A stretch of 64,000 nt of DNA from Christiangramia echinicola DSM 19838 (GTDB taxonomy: Bacteria; Bacteroidota; Bacteroidia; Flavobacteriales; Flavobacteriaceae), in assembly GCF_000423065.1 (NCBI RefSeq), contig NZ_AUHG01000010.1, positions 62,001 through 126,000 of the forward strand. The letters are read 5' to 3'. Every line of letters starts with the position of its first letter. The stretch's first letter is position 1. The notes under the pieces were generated by a model. The model made no database searches, was not told the DNA's origin, and saw only the letters and a list, made by a program, of their open reading frames with translations. This document shows positions 16,530 to 26,641 of this stretch, piece by piece. Made by a program: the position numbers and the translations under genes.

Positions 16530-19500
16530 ATGGCTAAGAAAAAAACACATTTAGAGAAAGAATTTCCTCTTTCATCATGGGCTATAAAGAATAAGACTAC
16601 CATATATATTGGTATGATTCTTATTCTATTCTTCGGAATCTCTGCCTACTTTAGTATGCCACGTGAAAGTTTCCCGGAAATTAAGGAAACCAAGATATAT
16701 GTTAGCTCTCTATATCCCGGGAATACAGCTGAAGATATTGAAAAGCTTATCACAAATCCCTTAGAGGATAAATTAAAAACGGTAAGTAATGTAGTAGAGA
16801 TCGTTTCTACTTCTCAGGAAGACTACTCGATGATCACTGTTGAGTTTGATGAAGACATCTCGGTAGAACTTGCCAAACAAAAGGTAAAGGATGAAATAGA
16901 TTCTGAAACGTCTGGAGAAGACTGGCCTACCTTTAATGGCGCAAAAGTGGAACCAAACGTTTTCGAGCTCAGTATGTCTGAGGAAATGCCAATTCTGAAT
17001 ATTAATATTTCTGGAGACTATCCGGTGATGAAATTGAAAGAGTTTGGTGAATACCTTGAGGATGAAATTGAAAATCTTCCGGAAATTAAGAAGGTAGATA
17101 TTCGTGGAGCACAGGAAAAGGAAATTGAGGTTGCGGTAGACATCTATAAAATGATGGCTTCATCAGTAAGTTTCAATGATATCACCAGCGCCATCAGCAA
17201 TGGGAATATGACCATGTCTGCCGGTAACTACAAAGCCAGCGGTCAAAGAAGAACGATTAGGATTCTTGGAGAAATTGATGATCCTGAAGAACTGGAGAAT
17301 TTTGTAGTGAAGTCTGAAGACGGTGATAATGTGTATCTAAAGAATATCGCCGATATAACTTTTAAAGAAAAAGACCGAACAACCTTCGCCCGCGAGTATG
17401 GTGAAAGTGTAGTAATGCTTGACGTAAAAAAGAGGTCTGGTAAAAACATGGTTGCCGCTGCAGAAAAGGTCGAAAAGATCGTGGAAGATGCAAAGGCCAA
17501 TGTTTTCCCTTCTAATTTAAAAATATCGATTACCAATGACCAGTCTTCCAAAACAATTGGACAGGTAGATGATCTGGTTAATAATATCATTTTCGGGATC
17601 ATCCTGGTGGTAACAGTACTAATGTTCTTCCTTGGATTCAAGAATGCATTGTTCGTAGGGTTTGCGATCCCCATGTCTATGTTTATGTCCCTTATGATCC
17701 TTAATCAATTGGGCTATACCATGAACACTATGATCCTTTTCGGACTTATTATGGGTCTGGGGATGCTGGTGGATAATGGAATTGTGGTCGTAGAAAATGT
17801 TTACCGACTCATGGACGAGGAAGGTTATACCAGGCTGGAAGCAGCCAAGGAAGGTATTGGTGAGATCGCATTCCCAATTATCATTTCTACAGCAACAACA
17901 GTAGCTGCATTTATTCCGCTGGGATTATGGCCGGGTTTAATGGGACAGTTTATGATCTATTTCCCAATAACCCTCTCGGTAGTGTTAGGTTCCTCCTTAT
18001 TTGTGGCAATATTTTTCAATTCAGTCTTGGTATCTCAATTTATGCGGACCGAAGACAGGAATATGCCTTTAAAAACCATCATCAGGGTTTCAGGTATTAT
18101 TATTACCATAGGATTATTAATATTCTTTTTTGGGGGCGAATATAGTGCATTAGGATCCCTAATGATCTTTACCGCAATAATGGTGTGGGTCTACAGATTG
18201 TTTCTTAGAAAAGCAGCTAATAAATTTCAAACTGGTTTTCTGGTTAAGCTTGAAAACTGGTATGAAAGGAGACTTACTTCTTCTTTCAAAAAGAAGCGTC
18301 CATACTGGATCGTTGGAAGTACCTTTCTACTGCTCATTGTCGCATTTATGGCATTTGGAGCTTCGCTGGCCTCTCAACGAACCAAGGTAGAATTCTTCCC
18401 GGATAATAAACCAAACCAGATCATTGTATATATCGAATATCCTGAAGGAACTGCGATTGAAAAAACCAATGCTATCACTAAGGAGATCGAAGAACGAGTT
18501 TATAGTATTCTCAATAGTGATGAATATATGGATGACGGCTATAACTTCCTTGTAGAAAGCGCCGTTTCCCAGGTAGGTGAAGGAGCAGGAAATCCACAAA
18601 CAGATGGTGGCTCTGCAGCAGAAATGCCTCATAAGGGTAAGATCACCGCCTCTATGAGAGAGTATAAATATCGAAGAGGAAAAGACAGTGAGGTTTTACG
18701 TCAAAAAGTTCAGGAAGCCTTAGATGGCATTTACCCTGGGGTGCTTATTTCTGTGGAAAAAGACCAGAATGGACCGCCTGCGGGAGCACCGATCAATATC
18801 GAACTGGAAGGTGAGGATTATAATGAATTGATCGCAACAGCAGAAGAAATGCGAAAATTCATTAATAGCAAAAATATCCCTGCTATCGATGAACTTAAAA
18901 TTGATGTGAATAAAGATAAGCCTTCTATGCTTGTTGAAGTTGATCGGGAAAAAGCCGGTGAACTTGGAGTAAGCGCAGGACAGGTTGGTCAGCAATTGAG
19001 GAATTCCATCTTCGGGACCAAAGCAGGAGTTTACAAAGAAGGCGGTGAAGACTATGATATCTACGTAAGATTCGATGAAGATAGTAGGTACAATAGTAGT
19101 GCATTATTCAATCAGGCTATAACCTTTAGGAACAACAAAGGGCAATTGAGGGAAATACCTTTATCTGCCGTTACTTCTAAAAGCAATAAGTCTGGATTTA
19201 GCGCAATAAAGCATAGAGATACTCGTAGAGTAGTTACTGTGTATTCGGCATTAACACCGGGTTATACAGATGCTGGAGCGGCAGTAAGCCAGATCCAGAA
19301 CGAGATGAGAAATTTTAATGGAATTCCTGAAAATATTAGTGTAGATTATACAGGTCAGTTAGAGGAGCAAAACAAACAACAGGCTTTCTTAATGGGAGCA
19401 TTCTTCAGCGGATTAGGATTAATATTCCTTATCCTGATCTTCCAGTTCAATTCTATATCTAAACCGTTGATCATTATGATCGCGATCTTCTTAAGTTTGA

Positions 19501-20045
19501 TCGGGGTATTTGGCGGAATTGTAATTTCAGGAGCACCTTTCGTGATCATGATGACCATGATGGGAATTATTTCCCTGGCCGGGATCGTGGTAAACAATGG
19601 TGTGGTTTTGCTCGATTATGCGCAGCTACTCATAGACAGGAAAAAACTAAGGATGGGAATTCCTGAAGATGAATTTCTACCTAAAGATGAATTATTACTT
19701 ACCATTATTAGATCTGGTAAAGCCCGTTTGAGACCAGTATTGCTAACCGCTATCACCACTATTTTAGGATTGATACCTCTGGCAATAGGCCTTAACCTGG
19801 ATTTCTTTACTCTTTTCAGTGAATTTGACCCTAATATTTACTTTGGTGGAGATAACGTGATCTTCTGGGGGCCATTAGCATGGACCGTGATCTACGGTTT
19901 AATAATAGCAACTTTCCTTACTTTGATCATAGTGCCGCTTTTATTCTATATAGCAATAAGAATTAAAATGTGGGTACATTCAATTCGTAACAAAGATGAG
20001 GAGACTGATAGAACAAAGGTCAAAGAAGCAGAATATGCAGAATAG
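16530..20045 (+). CDS. RND-family efflux permease
   Basis: Inner membrane proton-driven pump of 1171 residues, somewhat longer than typical RND pumps (about 1030-1060), with extra length between TM6 and TM7 and an acidic cytoplasmic tail. Two repeats of six membrane helices with large periplasmic loops; the conserved MPRESFPEI follows TM1. In TM4 the proton-relay region reads GMLVDNGIVVVEN: Asp415 is kept while the AcrB Asp408 position is Asn416. Last gene of the operon, with a terminator about 35 nt after the stop. Drug/hydrophobe type is likelier than metal type, but substrate is unknown. Confidence 0.94.
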   Translation: MAKKKTHLEKEFPLSSWAIKNKTTIYIGMILILFFGISAYFSMPRESFPEIKETKIYVSSLYPGNTAEDIEKLITNPLEDKLKTVSNVVEIVSTSQEDYSMITVEFDEDISVELAKQKVKDEIDSETSGEDWPTFNGAKVEPNVFELSMSEEMPILNINISGDYPVMKLKEFGEYLEDEIENLPEIKKVDIRGAQEKEIEVAVDIYKMMASSVSFNDITSAISNGNMTMSAGNYKASGQRRTIRILGEIDDPEELENFVVKSEDGDNVYLKNIADITFKEKDRTTFAREYGESVVMLDVKKRSGKNMVAAAEKVEKIVEDAKANVFPSNLKISITNDQSSKTIGQVDDLVNNIIFGIILVVTVLMFFLGFKNALFVGFAIPMSMFMSLMILNQLGYTMNTMILFGLIMGLGMLVDNGIVVVENVYRLMDEEGYTRLEAAKEGIGEIAFPIIISTATTVAAFIPLGLWPGLMGQFMIYFPITLSVVLGSSLFVAIFFNSVLVSQFMRTEDRNMPLKTIIRVSGIIITIGLLIFFFGGEYSALGSLMIFTAIMVWVYRLFLRKAANKFQTGFLVKLENWYERRLTSSFKKKRPYWIVGSTFLLLIVAFMAFGASLASQRTKVEFFPDNKPNQIIVYIEYPEGTAIEKTNAITKEIEERVYSILNSDEYMDDGYNFLVESAVSQVGEGAGNPQTDGGSAAEMPHKGKITASMREYKYRRGKDSEVLRQKVQEALDGIYPGVLISVEKDQNGPPAGAPINIELEGEDYNELIATAEEMRKFINSKNIPAIDELKIDVNKDKPSMLVEVDREKAGELGVSAGQVGQQLRNSIFGTKAGVYKEGGEDYDIYVRFDEDSRYNSSALFNQAITFRNNKGQLREIPLSAVTSKSNKSGFSAIKHRDTRRVVTVYSALTPGYTDAGAAVSQIQNEMRNFNGIPENISVDYTGQLEEQNKQQAFLMGAFFSGLGLIFLILIFQFNSISKPLIIMIAIFLSLIGVFGGIVISGAPFVIMMTMMGIISLAGIVVNNGVVLLDYAQLLIDRKKLRMGIPEDEFLPKDELLLTIIRSGKARLRPVLLTAITTILGLIPLAIGLNLDFFTLFSEFDPNIYFGGDNVIFWGPLAWTVIYGLIIATFLTLIIVPLLFYIAIRIKMWVHSIRNKDEETDRTKVKEAEYAE

Positions 20046-20080
20046 AAGCTAATTTCATTATAGTTATGACAACAAAAAAA

Positions 20081-20101
20081 CCCCGAAGCATTGCTTCGGG
20101 G
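20081..20101. terminator. Bidirectional terminator
   Basis: CCCCGAAGC / GCTTCGGGG stem with an ATT loop, flanked by A7 and T5. Shared by the RND operon and the converging YwqK-like gene. Confidence 0.9.
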
Positions 20102-20125
20102 TTTTTATATTCTAAATTCTTTTAT

Positions 20126-20491
20126 TTATTGATTACTTACCAGTGAGCTGTCGCTTTTCCAGCTATTAACACTAGCAATTACGCTATTTTGGTAGTCCAC
20201 TTCTGTAAGTTTATCTTCAGACCAGAAAAACCATTTCCCGCTTTTCTTACCATTTTCGTAATTCGCGATGGCTGTCTTTTTACCGTCCTGGTTGTAAGAA
20301 ATCCACTCTCCGTGGAGTCTACCGTCCTTGTACGTACCTTCCTGTCTAACACTTCCATCTTCATAATAAAACGTTCCTTTAATTAAATCTCCCTGATTTT
20401 CAAAAACAGGTTTTTCATCTTCATTCTGCGACATAGCAGCTCCTCCCACAAGGAAGATACCTGCTAATAGTATATTTTTTATTGTCTTCAT
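20126..20491 (-). CDS. Secreted YwqK/MORN-like repeat protein
   Basis: A 121-residue protein with a signal peptide (residues 1-21, ending AAMSQ). The body holds MORN-like repeats of the YwqK type: GTFYYEDGSVRQEGTYKDGRLHG, then GEWISYNQDGKKTAIANYENGKKSG. Such repeats form a beta meander. Families with this repeat are sometimes labelled antitoxin YwqK, but no toxin partner is adjacent, so that function is not supported. It has its own promoter and terminator. Confidence 0.8.
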   Translation of the reverse strand: MKTIKNILLAGIFLVGGAAMSQNEDEKPVFENQGDLIKGTFYYEDGSVRQEGTYKDGRLHGEWISYNQDGKKTAIANYENGKKSGKWFFWSEDKLTEVDYQNSVIASVNSWKSDSSLVSNQ

Positions 20492-20519
20492 AGCTCTTTT
20501 TCAATTAAGGTTAATATTA

Positions 20520-20549
20520 CAAATATAACGAAAGTTTACAAAAACGCAA
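20520..20549 (-). promoter_or_regulatory. Promoter of the YwqK-like gene
   Basis: On the minus strand: TTG (20549-20547), 19 nt, TATATTTG (20527-20520), about 29 nt before the start codon. Confidence 0.6.
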
Positions 20550-20687
20550 TATTTACGTAACATTAAGTTAACATTGAAGATGTTTTAAACTGAATTTCAG
20601 CAGTTTACACTACTAACCTCAAGTAACATTGAAATAAATTCATTTAATTTTTAATCAGGAAAGGTTCAGTAAAAGTGTTTAACTTCT

Positions 20688-20695
20688 TACTTTTG
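20688..20695 (+). promoter_or_regulatory. -7 element for aspS
   Basis: TACTTTTG fits TAnnTTTG. It overlaps the GTG (20695) that would extend AspRS by nine residues, so the ATG at 20722 is the likely start. Confidence 0.55.
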
Positions 20696-20721
20696 TGCCC
20701 ATTCTAAATTTGAAGGATAAG

Positions 20722-22470
20722 ATGTATAGAAGTCATACCTGCGGTGAACTAAGCGCACAACAGATCGGTAACAAAGTAACCCTTTCAGGATGGGTTCAAA
20801 AGGTTAGAAATAAAGGTTTCATGATCTGGGTAGATCTTCGTGATCGCTATGGTTTAACTCAGTTAATATTTGATGAGGAACGATCTTCAAAAGATTTGAT
20901 GGATAAGGCTGGAAGTCTGGCTCGTGAATTCGTTATTCAGGTAGAAGGTACCGTTATAGAAAGAGTGTCTAAAAACCCGAATATCCCTACAGGAGAAATT
21001 GAAGTTCTGGTAGAAGATTTCAAAATTTTAAATGCTTCTAAAACGCCTCCCTTTACGATTGAAGATGAGACTGACGGCGGTGAGGATCTTAGAATGAAAT
21101 ACAGGTATCTTGATATTAGAAGAAATCCAGTAAAGAACAAGCTTATGTTCCGCCATCAGGTAGGTATGAAAGTGAGGAACTATCTATCTAATGAAGGTTT
21201 TATAGAAATTGAAACCCCATATTTAATAAAATCTACTCCTGAAGGTGCACGTGATTTTGTTGTACCTAGTAGAATGAATGAAGGCCAGTTCTATGCTCTT
21301 CCTCAATCTCCTCAAACATTCAAGCAGTTATTGATGGTTGGTGGAATGGATAAATACTTCCAGATCGTAAAGTGTTTTAGAGATGAAGATCTTAGAGCAG
21401 ATCGTCAGCCAGAATTCACTCAGATAGATTGTGAAATGGCTTTTGTTGACCAGGAAGATATTCTGAATATTTTTGAAGGTCTTACCAGACATTTGCTGAA
21501 AGAGATAAAAGGTGTTGATGTAGCTGAATTCCCAAGAATGACCTACGAGGATGCCATGAAGAAATATGGGAATGACAAACCAGATATTAGATTCGGGATG
21601 GAATTTGCTGAATTAGATGATCTGGCTAAAAATAAAGGCTTTAATGTATTTGATCAACAGGAACTGGTAGTTGGAATTGCTGTACCCGGTGCCGCAAGCT
21701 ATACCAGAAAAGAGATCGACAATCTTATTTCGTGGGTTAAAAGACCTCAAGTTGGTGCTAACGGACTGGTTTGGGCGAAATATAACGAAGACGGAAGTTT
21801 GAAATCTTCCGTAGATAAATTCTATTCACAGGAAGATCTGAAATCCTGGGCTGAAGCTACAGGAGCTAATCCAGGAGACCTTATCCTGGTAATGGCAGGA
21901 GACGCTGCAAAGACCAGAACTCAATTAAGTGCTTTAAGAATGCATTTAGGAAATGAACTTGGTTTAAGAAAATCTGATGAATTTGCTCCATTATGGGTTG
22001 TAGATTTCCCACTTTTAGAATGGGACGAGGAAACCGAAAGATTCCACGCAATGCACCACCCGTTTACATCTCCAAAGAAAGAAGATTTTGCTCTATTGGA
22101 AACAGAACCTGGAAAAGTTAGAGCAAACGCTTATGATCTTGTAATGAATGGTAACGAAATTGGCGGAGGATCTATAAGAATCCATGATAAGGAGACTCAA
22201 TCACAAATGTTCAAATACCTTGGATTCACTCCAGAAGAAGCAAAGGAACAATTCGGTTTCCTTATGGATGCTTTTCAGTATGGTGCTCCTCCACACGGTG
22301 GTATTGCCTTTGGATTTGACAGGCTTGTGGCTATATTAGGTGGCCAGGAAAGTATTAGAGATTTCATCGCCTTCCCTAAAAATAATGCTGGTAGAGATGT
22401 GATGATAGACGCTCCTGCAAAACTTGACAATGAGCAACTAAATGAGTTGCATCTTCAATTGAAATCATAA
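20722..22470 (+). CDS. aspS: Aspartyl-tRNA synthetase
   Basis: Class II synthetase of 582 residues charging tRNA(Asp). The N-terminal OB-fold starts at [10 protein letters not shown] ([22 protein letters not shown]). The catalytic domain has the bacterial motif 2 ([18 protein letters not shown]), the bacterial GAD insertion, and motif 3 ([15 protein letters not shown]). The ATG at 20722 is chosen over an upstream GTG inside the promoter. Monocistronic, with a terminator just downstream. Confidence 0.97.
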   Translation: MYRSHTCGELSAQQIGNKVTLSGWVQKVRNKGFMIWVDLRDRYGLTQLIFDEERSSKDLMDKAGSLAREFVIQVEGTVIERVSKNPNIPTGEIEVLVEDFKILNASKTPPFTIEDETDGGEDLRMKYRYLDIRRNPVKNKLMFRHQVGMKVRNYLSNEGFIEIETPYLIKSTPEGARDFVVPSRMNEGQFYALPQSPQTFKQLLMVGGMDKYFQIVKCFRDEDLRADRQPEFTQIDCEMAFVDQEDILNIFEGLTRHLLKEIKGVDVAEFPRMTYEDAMKKYGNDKPDIRFGMEFAELDDLAKNKGFNVFDQQELVVGIAVPGAASYTRKEIDNLISWVKRPQVGANGLVWAKYNEDGSLKSSVDKFYSQEDLKSWAEATGANPGDLILVMAGDAAKTRTQLSALRMHLGNELGLRKSDEFAPLWVVDFPLLEWDEETERFHAMHHPFTSPKKEDFALLETEPGKVRANAYDLVMNGNEIGGGSIRIHDKETQSQMFKYLGFTPEEAKEQFGFLMDAFQYGAPPHGGIAFGFDRLVAILGGQESIRDFIAFPKNNAGRDVMIDAPAKLDNEQLNELHLQLKS

Positions 22471-22478
22471 AAATAAAC

Positions 22479-22497
22479 ATCCCGCTTAAGGCGGGAT
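22479..22497 (+). terminator. Intrinsic terminator after aspS
   Basis: ATCCCGC / GCGGGAT stem with a TTAAG loop followed by T6. Confidence 0.87.
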
Positions 22498-22527
22498 TTT
22501 TTATATTCATAGGCTAATTATATCACG

Positions 22528-24318
22528 GTGGCGAAATTCAGGAAATCTTTGTTGCACAAATTCTTGAACTGGAAATCCAGAAACTTATCCCATCGCCAGT
22601 TTTTAATGATCATAAGTGCCCTGATAGGTTTTATCGCCGGTATTTGTGCTGTCACCATTAAGAACCTTACCCATTTTATACAGGTTTTCCTAAAAGGTGA
22701 TAACATCATAAATTACCACAATGCCTTTTATTTTATATTTCCGGTAATAGGTCTTTTAATAGTTTACCTGATCTTCAAATTCATTTTAAGAAAGAAAGTA
22801 GGTCAGGGTATTCCGGCGACGCTTTATGCCATTTCTAGGCAAAAAGGGATCATGAAACGTTTCCAGATGTATTCCTCCTTAATTACCGCTCCTATTACCG
22901 TAGGTTTTGGCGGATCTGTAGGACTGGAAGCTCCAACAGTGGCAACAGGAGCATCCATAGGGTCTAACCTTTCCAGATTATTCCTTTTAAATCAAACTAC
23001 CAGAACATTATTAATTGGATGTGCTGCAGCCGGAGCTATGTCTTCGATCTTTAATGCACCCATTGCGGCGATCATTTTTGCCATAGAAGTCTTTAGCCTG
23101 GACCTAACACTAGCTTCATTATTACCATTATTGATAGCCTCAGTATCAGCAGTGCTTACCTCCTATTTCTTTTTTGGCACCGAAATAATTCTGCCTTTTA
23201 AGCTAGAAGACGCATTTAAGGTTTCAGAAGTGCCTTATTATATTTTATTGGGAATCGTAACCGCTGGCTTTTCAATATATTTCTCCAGCATTCATTTTAG
23301 ACTAACTAGATTAATGTCCAGGATCAGGTCTAATATCCTAAGATTAATAACCTGTGGATTGCTATTAGGCTTAATTATATTTTTCATTCCGCCATTATAC
23401 GGGGAAGGTTATAGCGTGGTAAATAACCTGCTTCAGGAAAACTACCTCGAAGCTCTGGGTACTAATTTATTTAATGCATATCTGGATAGTATATGGGTTG
23501 TAATAGTTCTTCTATTAGGTCTGGTGATTTTTAAGATCGTGGCTACTTCTCTTACTTTAAGTGCTGGCGGAGTTGGAGGTATTTTTGCCCCGGTGATGTT
23601 CATGGGAAGCGCTTTGGGTCATGGTTTTGCTTTATTTCTGAATAACCTCGGAATTTTCAAAGATCCTATTTCTGTAAGTAATTTTACGTTGGTAGGCATG
23701 GCAGGATTAATGGCCGGGGTACTACATGCACCGCTAACCGCGATTTTCCTTATCGCTGAACTTACTCATGGCTATGAACTTTTTATACCGCTAATGATCA
23801 CTGCAGCCATATCTTATATGATCACCAGTAAATTCCAGCCACATTCTGTATACACGATGGAACTGGCTCAGCGGGGAGATCTTTTAACTCACGATAAGGA
23901 CCAAACGGTATTAACTTTGATGAATATTTCAAATGTTATCGAGAAGAATTTCATTCCGCTCAGAATTGATATGAACCTGGGTGATGTAATTCATGAAGGA
24001 GTTGTAAAATCTTCCCGGAATATTTTTCCGGTGGTAGATGAAAACCATAATTTTATGGGCATCATTTTACTAGATGATATACGTTCTATCATGTTCAATG
24101 AAAAGCTGTATGACGAAGTAAAAGTTCAGGATATTATGCAGCAGGCACCTGAAATTATTTACCTGGAAACTGATAGAATGAAAGCGATCATGAAGAAATT
24201 TCAGGAAAGTGATGCCTGGAATCTACCGGTGGTGAAAGAAGGTAAATACGTAGGATTTATTTCTAAATCCAAGATGCTTACCGCCTACCGGAAAAAATTA
24301 ATTGAAGTGACCGTTTAG
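22528..24318 (+). CDS. ClC-family chloride channel/antiporter with CBS pair
   Basis: A 596-residue ClC protein from a GTG start. Ten or more membrane helices fill residues 30-430, with the selectivity and gating motifs GQGIPATLYA, GGSVGLEAPT (gating Glu134 retained) and GVGGIFAPVMFMG. A C-terminal cytoplasmic CBS pair (about 470-590: LRIDMNLGDVIHEGVVKSS and VQDIMQQAPEIIYLETD) may bind nucleotide. Whether it is a channel or a Cl-/H+ exchanger cannot be decided here. It is followed 33 nt later by a small membrane protein that may be co-transcribed. Confidence 0.92.
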   Translation: MAKFRKSLLHKFLNWKSRNLSHRQFLMIISALIGFIAGICAVTIKNLTHFIQVFLKGDNIINYHNAFYFIFPVIGLLIVYLIFKFILRKKVGQGIPATLYAISRQKGIMKRFQMYSSLITAPITVGFGGSVGLEAPTVATGASIGSNLSRLFLLNQTTRTLLIGCAAAGAMSSIFNAPIAAIIFAIEVFSLDLTLASLLPLLIASVSAVLTSYFFFGTEIILPFKLEDAFKVSEVPYYILLGIVTAGFSIYFSSIHFRLTRLMSRIRSNILRLITCGLLLGLIIFFIPPLYGEGYSVVNNLLQENYLEALGTNLFNAYLDSIWVVIVLLLGLVIFKIVATSLTLSAGGVGGIFAPVMFMGSALGHGFALFLNNLGIFKDPISVSNFTLVGMAGLMAGVLHAPLTAIFLIAELTHGYELFIPLMITAAISYMITSKFQPHSVYTMELAQRGDLLTHDKDQTVLTLMNISNVIEKNFIPLRIDMNLGDVIHEGVVKSSRNIFPVVDENHNFMGIILLDDIRSIMFNEKLYDEVKVQDIMQQAPEIIYLETDRMKAIMKKFQESDAWNLPVVKEGKYVGFISKSKMLTAYRKKLIEVTV

Positions 24319-24351
24319 TAAATATACTGGTCAATAAAATATTAGAAAGAG

Positions 24352-24591
24352 ATGAAATTATTTATGAAAATTTTAGGAATTGCCATCCTTATTGCAATAG
24401 GAGTTGGATTCTATTTTCGACTTACAGATGACCTGGTTACAGGAGATAGAATTATAGGAATTGCCGTACTGGCAAGTGCTTTTATCTTAATGCCTATCTT
24501 CCTTGTCGTTAGATGGAGAGGTAAAAAACTGAAAGATTATACCCTCTCTGAAGAAAACATGAAGAAGATGAGAGAGACCGGTATTGATTAG
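24352..24591 (+). CDS. Small two-helix membrane protein
   Basis: A 79-residue protein with membrane segments at about 6-23 (ILGIAILIAIGVGFYF) and 34-54 (IIGIAVLASAFILMPIFLVV), then a charged cytoplasmic tail (RWRGKKLKDYTLSEENMKKM). It follows the ClC gene after 33 nt without a clear terminator, so it may share its transcript. Family not recognised; function unknown. Confidence 0.75.
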   Translation: MKLFMKILGIAILIAIGVGFYFRLTDDLVTGDRIIGIAVLASAFILMPIFLVVRWRGKKLKDYTLSEENMKKMRETGID

Positions 24592-24654
24592 GACGTTAAC
24601 ATAAAAAAATCACAAAAAATTCTGATTTTCAGCAGATTCTAAAATATTATCTAT

Positions 24655-24662
24655 TATGTTTG
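24655..24662 (+). promoter_or_regulatory. -7 element for the cold-shock gene
   Basis: TATGTTTG fits TAnnTTTG, 22 nt before the ATG at 24685. Leader is too short for a long thermosensing 5' UTR. Confidence 0.55.
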
Positions 24663-24684
24663 TGCTTTATTAATTATTATTTTT

Positions 24685-24879
24685 ATGCAAGGCACAGTAA
24701 AATTTTTCAATGAATCTAAAGGTTATGGATTCATTACCAACGACGACACAAAAAGAGACATTTTCGTACACATCACTGCTCTTAACGGAGAAACCCTCCA
24801 GGAAGGTGATAGAGTAGAGTACGAAGAAACAGAAGGAAAAAAAGGAATAAACGCTACAGATGTACGTTTAGTCGATTAA
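24685..24879 (+). CDS. Cold-shock domain protein
   Basis: A 64-residue CspA-type single-strand nucleic-acid-binding protein. RNP1 KGYGFI at about 13-18 and RNP2 DIFVHI at about 27-32 are intact, on a five-strand OB-fold of normal length. It acts as an RNA chaperone by family analogy. It has its own -7 element and a terminator directly downstream, and the short leader gives no sign of the cold-responsive UTR known from enterobacterial cspA. Confidence 0.95.
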   Translation: MQGTVKFFNESKGYGFITNDDTKRDIFVHITALNGETLQEGDRVEYEETEGKKGINATDVRLVD

Positions 24880-24903
24880 TATATTTTTTCTGAGAGAAAG
24901 TAA

Positions 24904-24923
24904 AAGCCGCTTTTCAGCGGCTT
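24904..24923. terminator. Terminator after the cold-shock gene
   Basis: AAGCCGC / GCGGCTT stem with a TTTTCA loop and a T7 run on the plus side; A4 on the left allows weaker use by the converging dehydrogenase gene. Confidence 0.85.
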
Positions 24924-24931
24924 TTTTATTT

Positions 24932-25891
24932 TTAGGCTTTTTCCTTTAAAGTCTTACCAACTCCCTCAAGCATAGTAGTAGTCATCTTCTCAAGATCAAA
25001 CTCATGCTCCCAACCCCAATCTTCTCTTGCTGCATTATCATCAATACTAGAAGGCCAGGACTCAGCAATTTTCTGCCTGAAATCTGGTTCATATTTAATC
25101 TCGAAATCTGTGATATGCTTCCTTATCTCTTTCGCTAAAACATCTGGAGTAAAACTTATCGCAGATAAATTATAAGAAGATCTTACCTTAACCTTTTCTG
25201 CCGGAGCCTCCATGATATCTACTGTAGCCTTTATCGCATCGTCCATATACATCATTGGCAATGCAGCATCTTCTGCAAGAAAACTGGTATATTCAGAATT
25301 CTTTATGGCCTCGTGAAAGATCTCTATCGCATAATCTGTAGTACCTCCGCCAGGCAGTGTTTTGTAACTAATGATTCCAGGATATCTTATACTACGAACA
25401 TCCACACCAAATTTATTGAAGTAGTACTCACACCATCTTTCCCCGGTTTGCTTACTTATCCCGTAAACGGTTGTAGGCTCCATAACCGTAGTTTGAGGAG
25501 TATCATCCTTTGGTGTGCTAGGTCCAAAAACGGCAATACTTGAAGGCCAGAATATCTTATCTATAGTTCCCTCTTTAGCCAGGTTCAAAATATGAAATAA
25601 GGAATCCATATTTAAATCCCAGGCTTTCATAGGAGCTTTTTCTGCAGTAGCACTTAGCATAGCTGCCATTAGATACACCTGCTTTACTTCATATTTTTGA
25701 ACGACCTCTTTTATATGAGGTTCATCTGTAGCATTTAAAATTTCAAAAGGACCCGATTGCATTAATTCTTCTGCTCCTTCTCTGATATCACTGGCGATCA
25801 CCTGATCATTGCCATGAATCTCTCTTAACTTCAGCGTAAGTTCAGTACCAATTTGTCCGCAGGCACCGATTATCAAAATCCTTCCGGCCAT
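24932..25891 (-). CDS. L-threonine 3-dehydrogenase, SDR type
   Basis: A 319-residue extended short-chain dehydrogenase. NAD-binding GACGQIG at about 8-14, catalytic Ser in WPSSIAVFG and Tyr-Lys in YGISK. The segment LPGGGTTDYAIEIFHEA and the following LPMMYMDDAI are characteristic of the GalE-like threonine dehydrogenases described from psychrophilic flavobacteria and archaea, which oxidise threonine to 2-amino-3-ketobutyrate. The partner lyase (kbl) is not adjacent. Single gene with its own -7 element. A generic epimerase is the alternative. Confidence 0.85.
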   Translation of the reverse strand: MAGRILIIGACGQIGTELTLKLREIHGNDQVIASDIREGAEELMQSGPFEILNATDEPHIKEVVQKYEVKQVYLMAAMLSATAEKAPMKAWDLNMDSLFHILNLAKEGTIDKIFWPSSIAVFGPSTPKDDTPQTTVMEPTTVYGISKQTGERWCEYYFNKFGVDVRSIRYPGIISYKTLPGGGTTDYAIEIFHEAIKNSEYTSFLAEDAALPMMYMDDAIKATVDIMEAPAEKVKVRSSYNLSAISFTPDVLAKEIRKHITDFEIKYEPDFRQKIAESWPSSIDDNAAREDWGWEHEFDLEKMTTTMLEGVGKTLKEKA

Positions 25892-25906
25892 AAATTAAAT
25901 TTTTTG

Positions 25907-25914
25907 CAAATATA
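25907..25914 (-). promoter_or_regulatory. -7 element for threonine dehydrogenase gene
   Basis: TATATTTG on the minus strand, 15 nt before the start codon. Confidence 0.55.
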
Positions 25915-26016
25915 TTTATTTATATAGAGGAATTCGTAATCTTAGTATTTTCTTGGCGTATTTTACTAAGAATCCTTCAATGAATTTTTAAGCTGAACAG
26001 ATCGATAAATAATGAA

Positions 26017-26024
26017 TAACTTTG
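26017..26024 (+). promoter_or_regulatory. -7 element for the lipoprotein at 26045
   Basis: TAACTTTG fits TAnnTTTG, 20 nt before the ATG; no matching -33 TTTG. Confidence 0.45.
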
Positions 26025-26044
26025 TTGAATACTGAAATCCTTTT

Positions 26045-26590
26045 ATGCATAAATTCATCTATCTCATACTTATCCTTTTAATAGCAGCCTGTAAAACCGA
26101 CAAGGATGCTGAAGAATCTGCCAGCAACATAGAAGATACTACCGCTTTTCAGAAAAAATTAAAGATTGAAGATCCAAATTATGCACTTGAGCCTGAAGCT
26201 AAAGATTACGCTTTAAAATGGGTTGAATATATCACCGCCCAAAATGAAGTAAATAAGCTGGAAACAGCCACAATAAATGAGGTCAAGAATAATGCCGGGG
26301 CTATTGCCCAGATCATGGAATCCTTGAAGAATTCGGTCCCAGACAGTCTGAAATCTGTAGCGGTAGAGGCAAGACTGAATGTAGTTAACACCAAAGCCCA
26401 GTTATTAAAACAATATTCTAGCAGGCAGGATCCAGATGCTGAAGATATTGCAGAAACTACAAAGGAACTCCATTTAGAGTTCAATAATCTAAAGCTTCAG
26501 ATGAATGAATTATTCCTTAAAACCCTGGAAGAATTTGAAAAGGAATTGGATGATTTTGAAAGAGAAGAGAGAGAACAGGATAGTATTTGA
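26045..26590 (+). CDS. Coiled-coil lipoprotein, unknown
   Basis: A 181-residue lipoprotein: signal at 1-16 with lipobox IAAC, then an acidic linker. The rest is almost wholly helical, with Glu/Leu heptads toward the C-terminus (LHLEFNNLKLQMNELFLKTLEEFEKELDDF). No enzyme motif. It may act at the periplasmic side of a membrane; function unknown. The next gene, also exported, follows after 51 nt. Confidence 0.72.
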   Translation: MHKFIYLILILLIAACKTDKDAEESASNIEDTTAFQKKLKIEDPNYALEPEAKDYALKWVEYITAQNEVNKLETATINEVKNNAGAIAQIMESLKNSVPDSLKSVAVEARLNVVNTKAQLLKQYSSRQDPDAEDIAETTKELHLEFNNLKLQMNELFLKTLEEFEKELDDFEREEREQDSI

Positions 26591-26641
26591 GAAAACTTTT
26601 AGCCATGACTTAAAAGTCGTAACTTAATGTAAATTTTAAAA

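Noticed and set aside
17243-17674. 143-codon minus-strand frame
   Set aside because: Antisense to the RND pump, with no promoter or family resemblance.
20126-20491. Antitoxin of a toxin-antitoxin pair
   Set aside because: The YwqK label is only a repeat-family name; the protein has a signal peptide and no toxin gene beside it.
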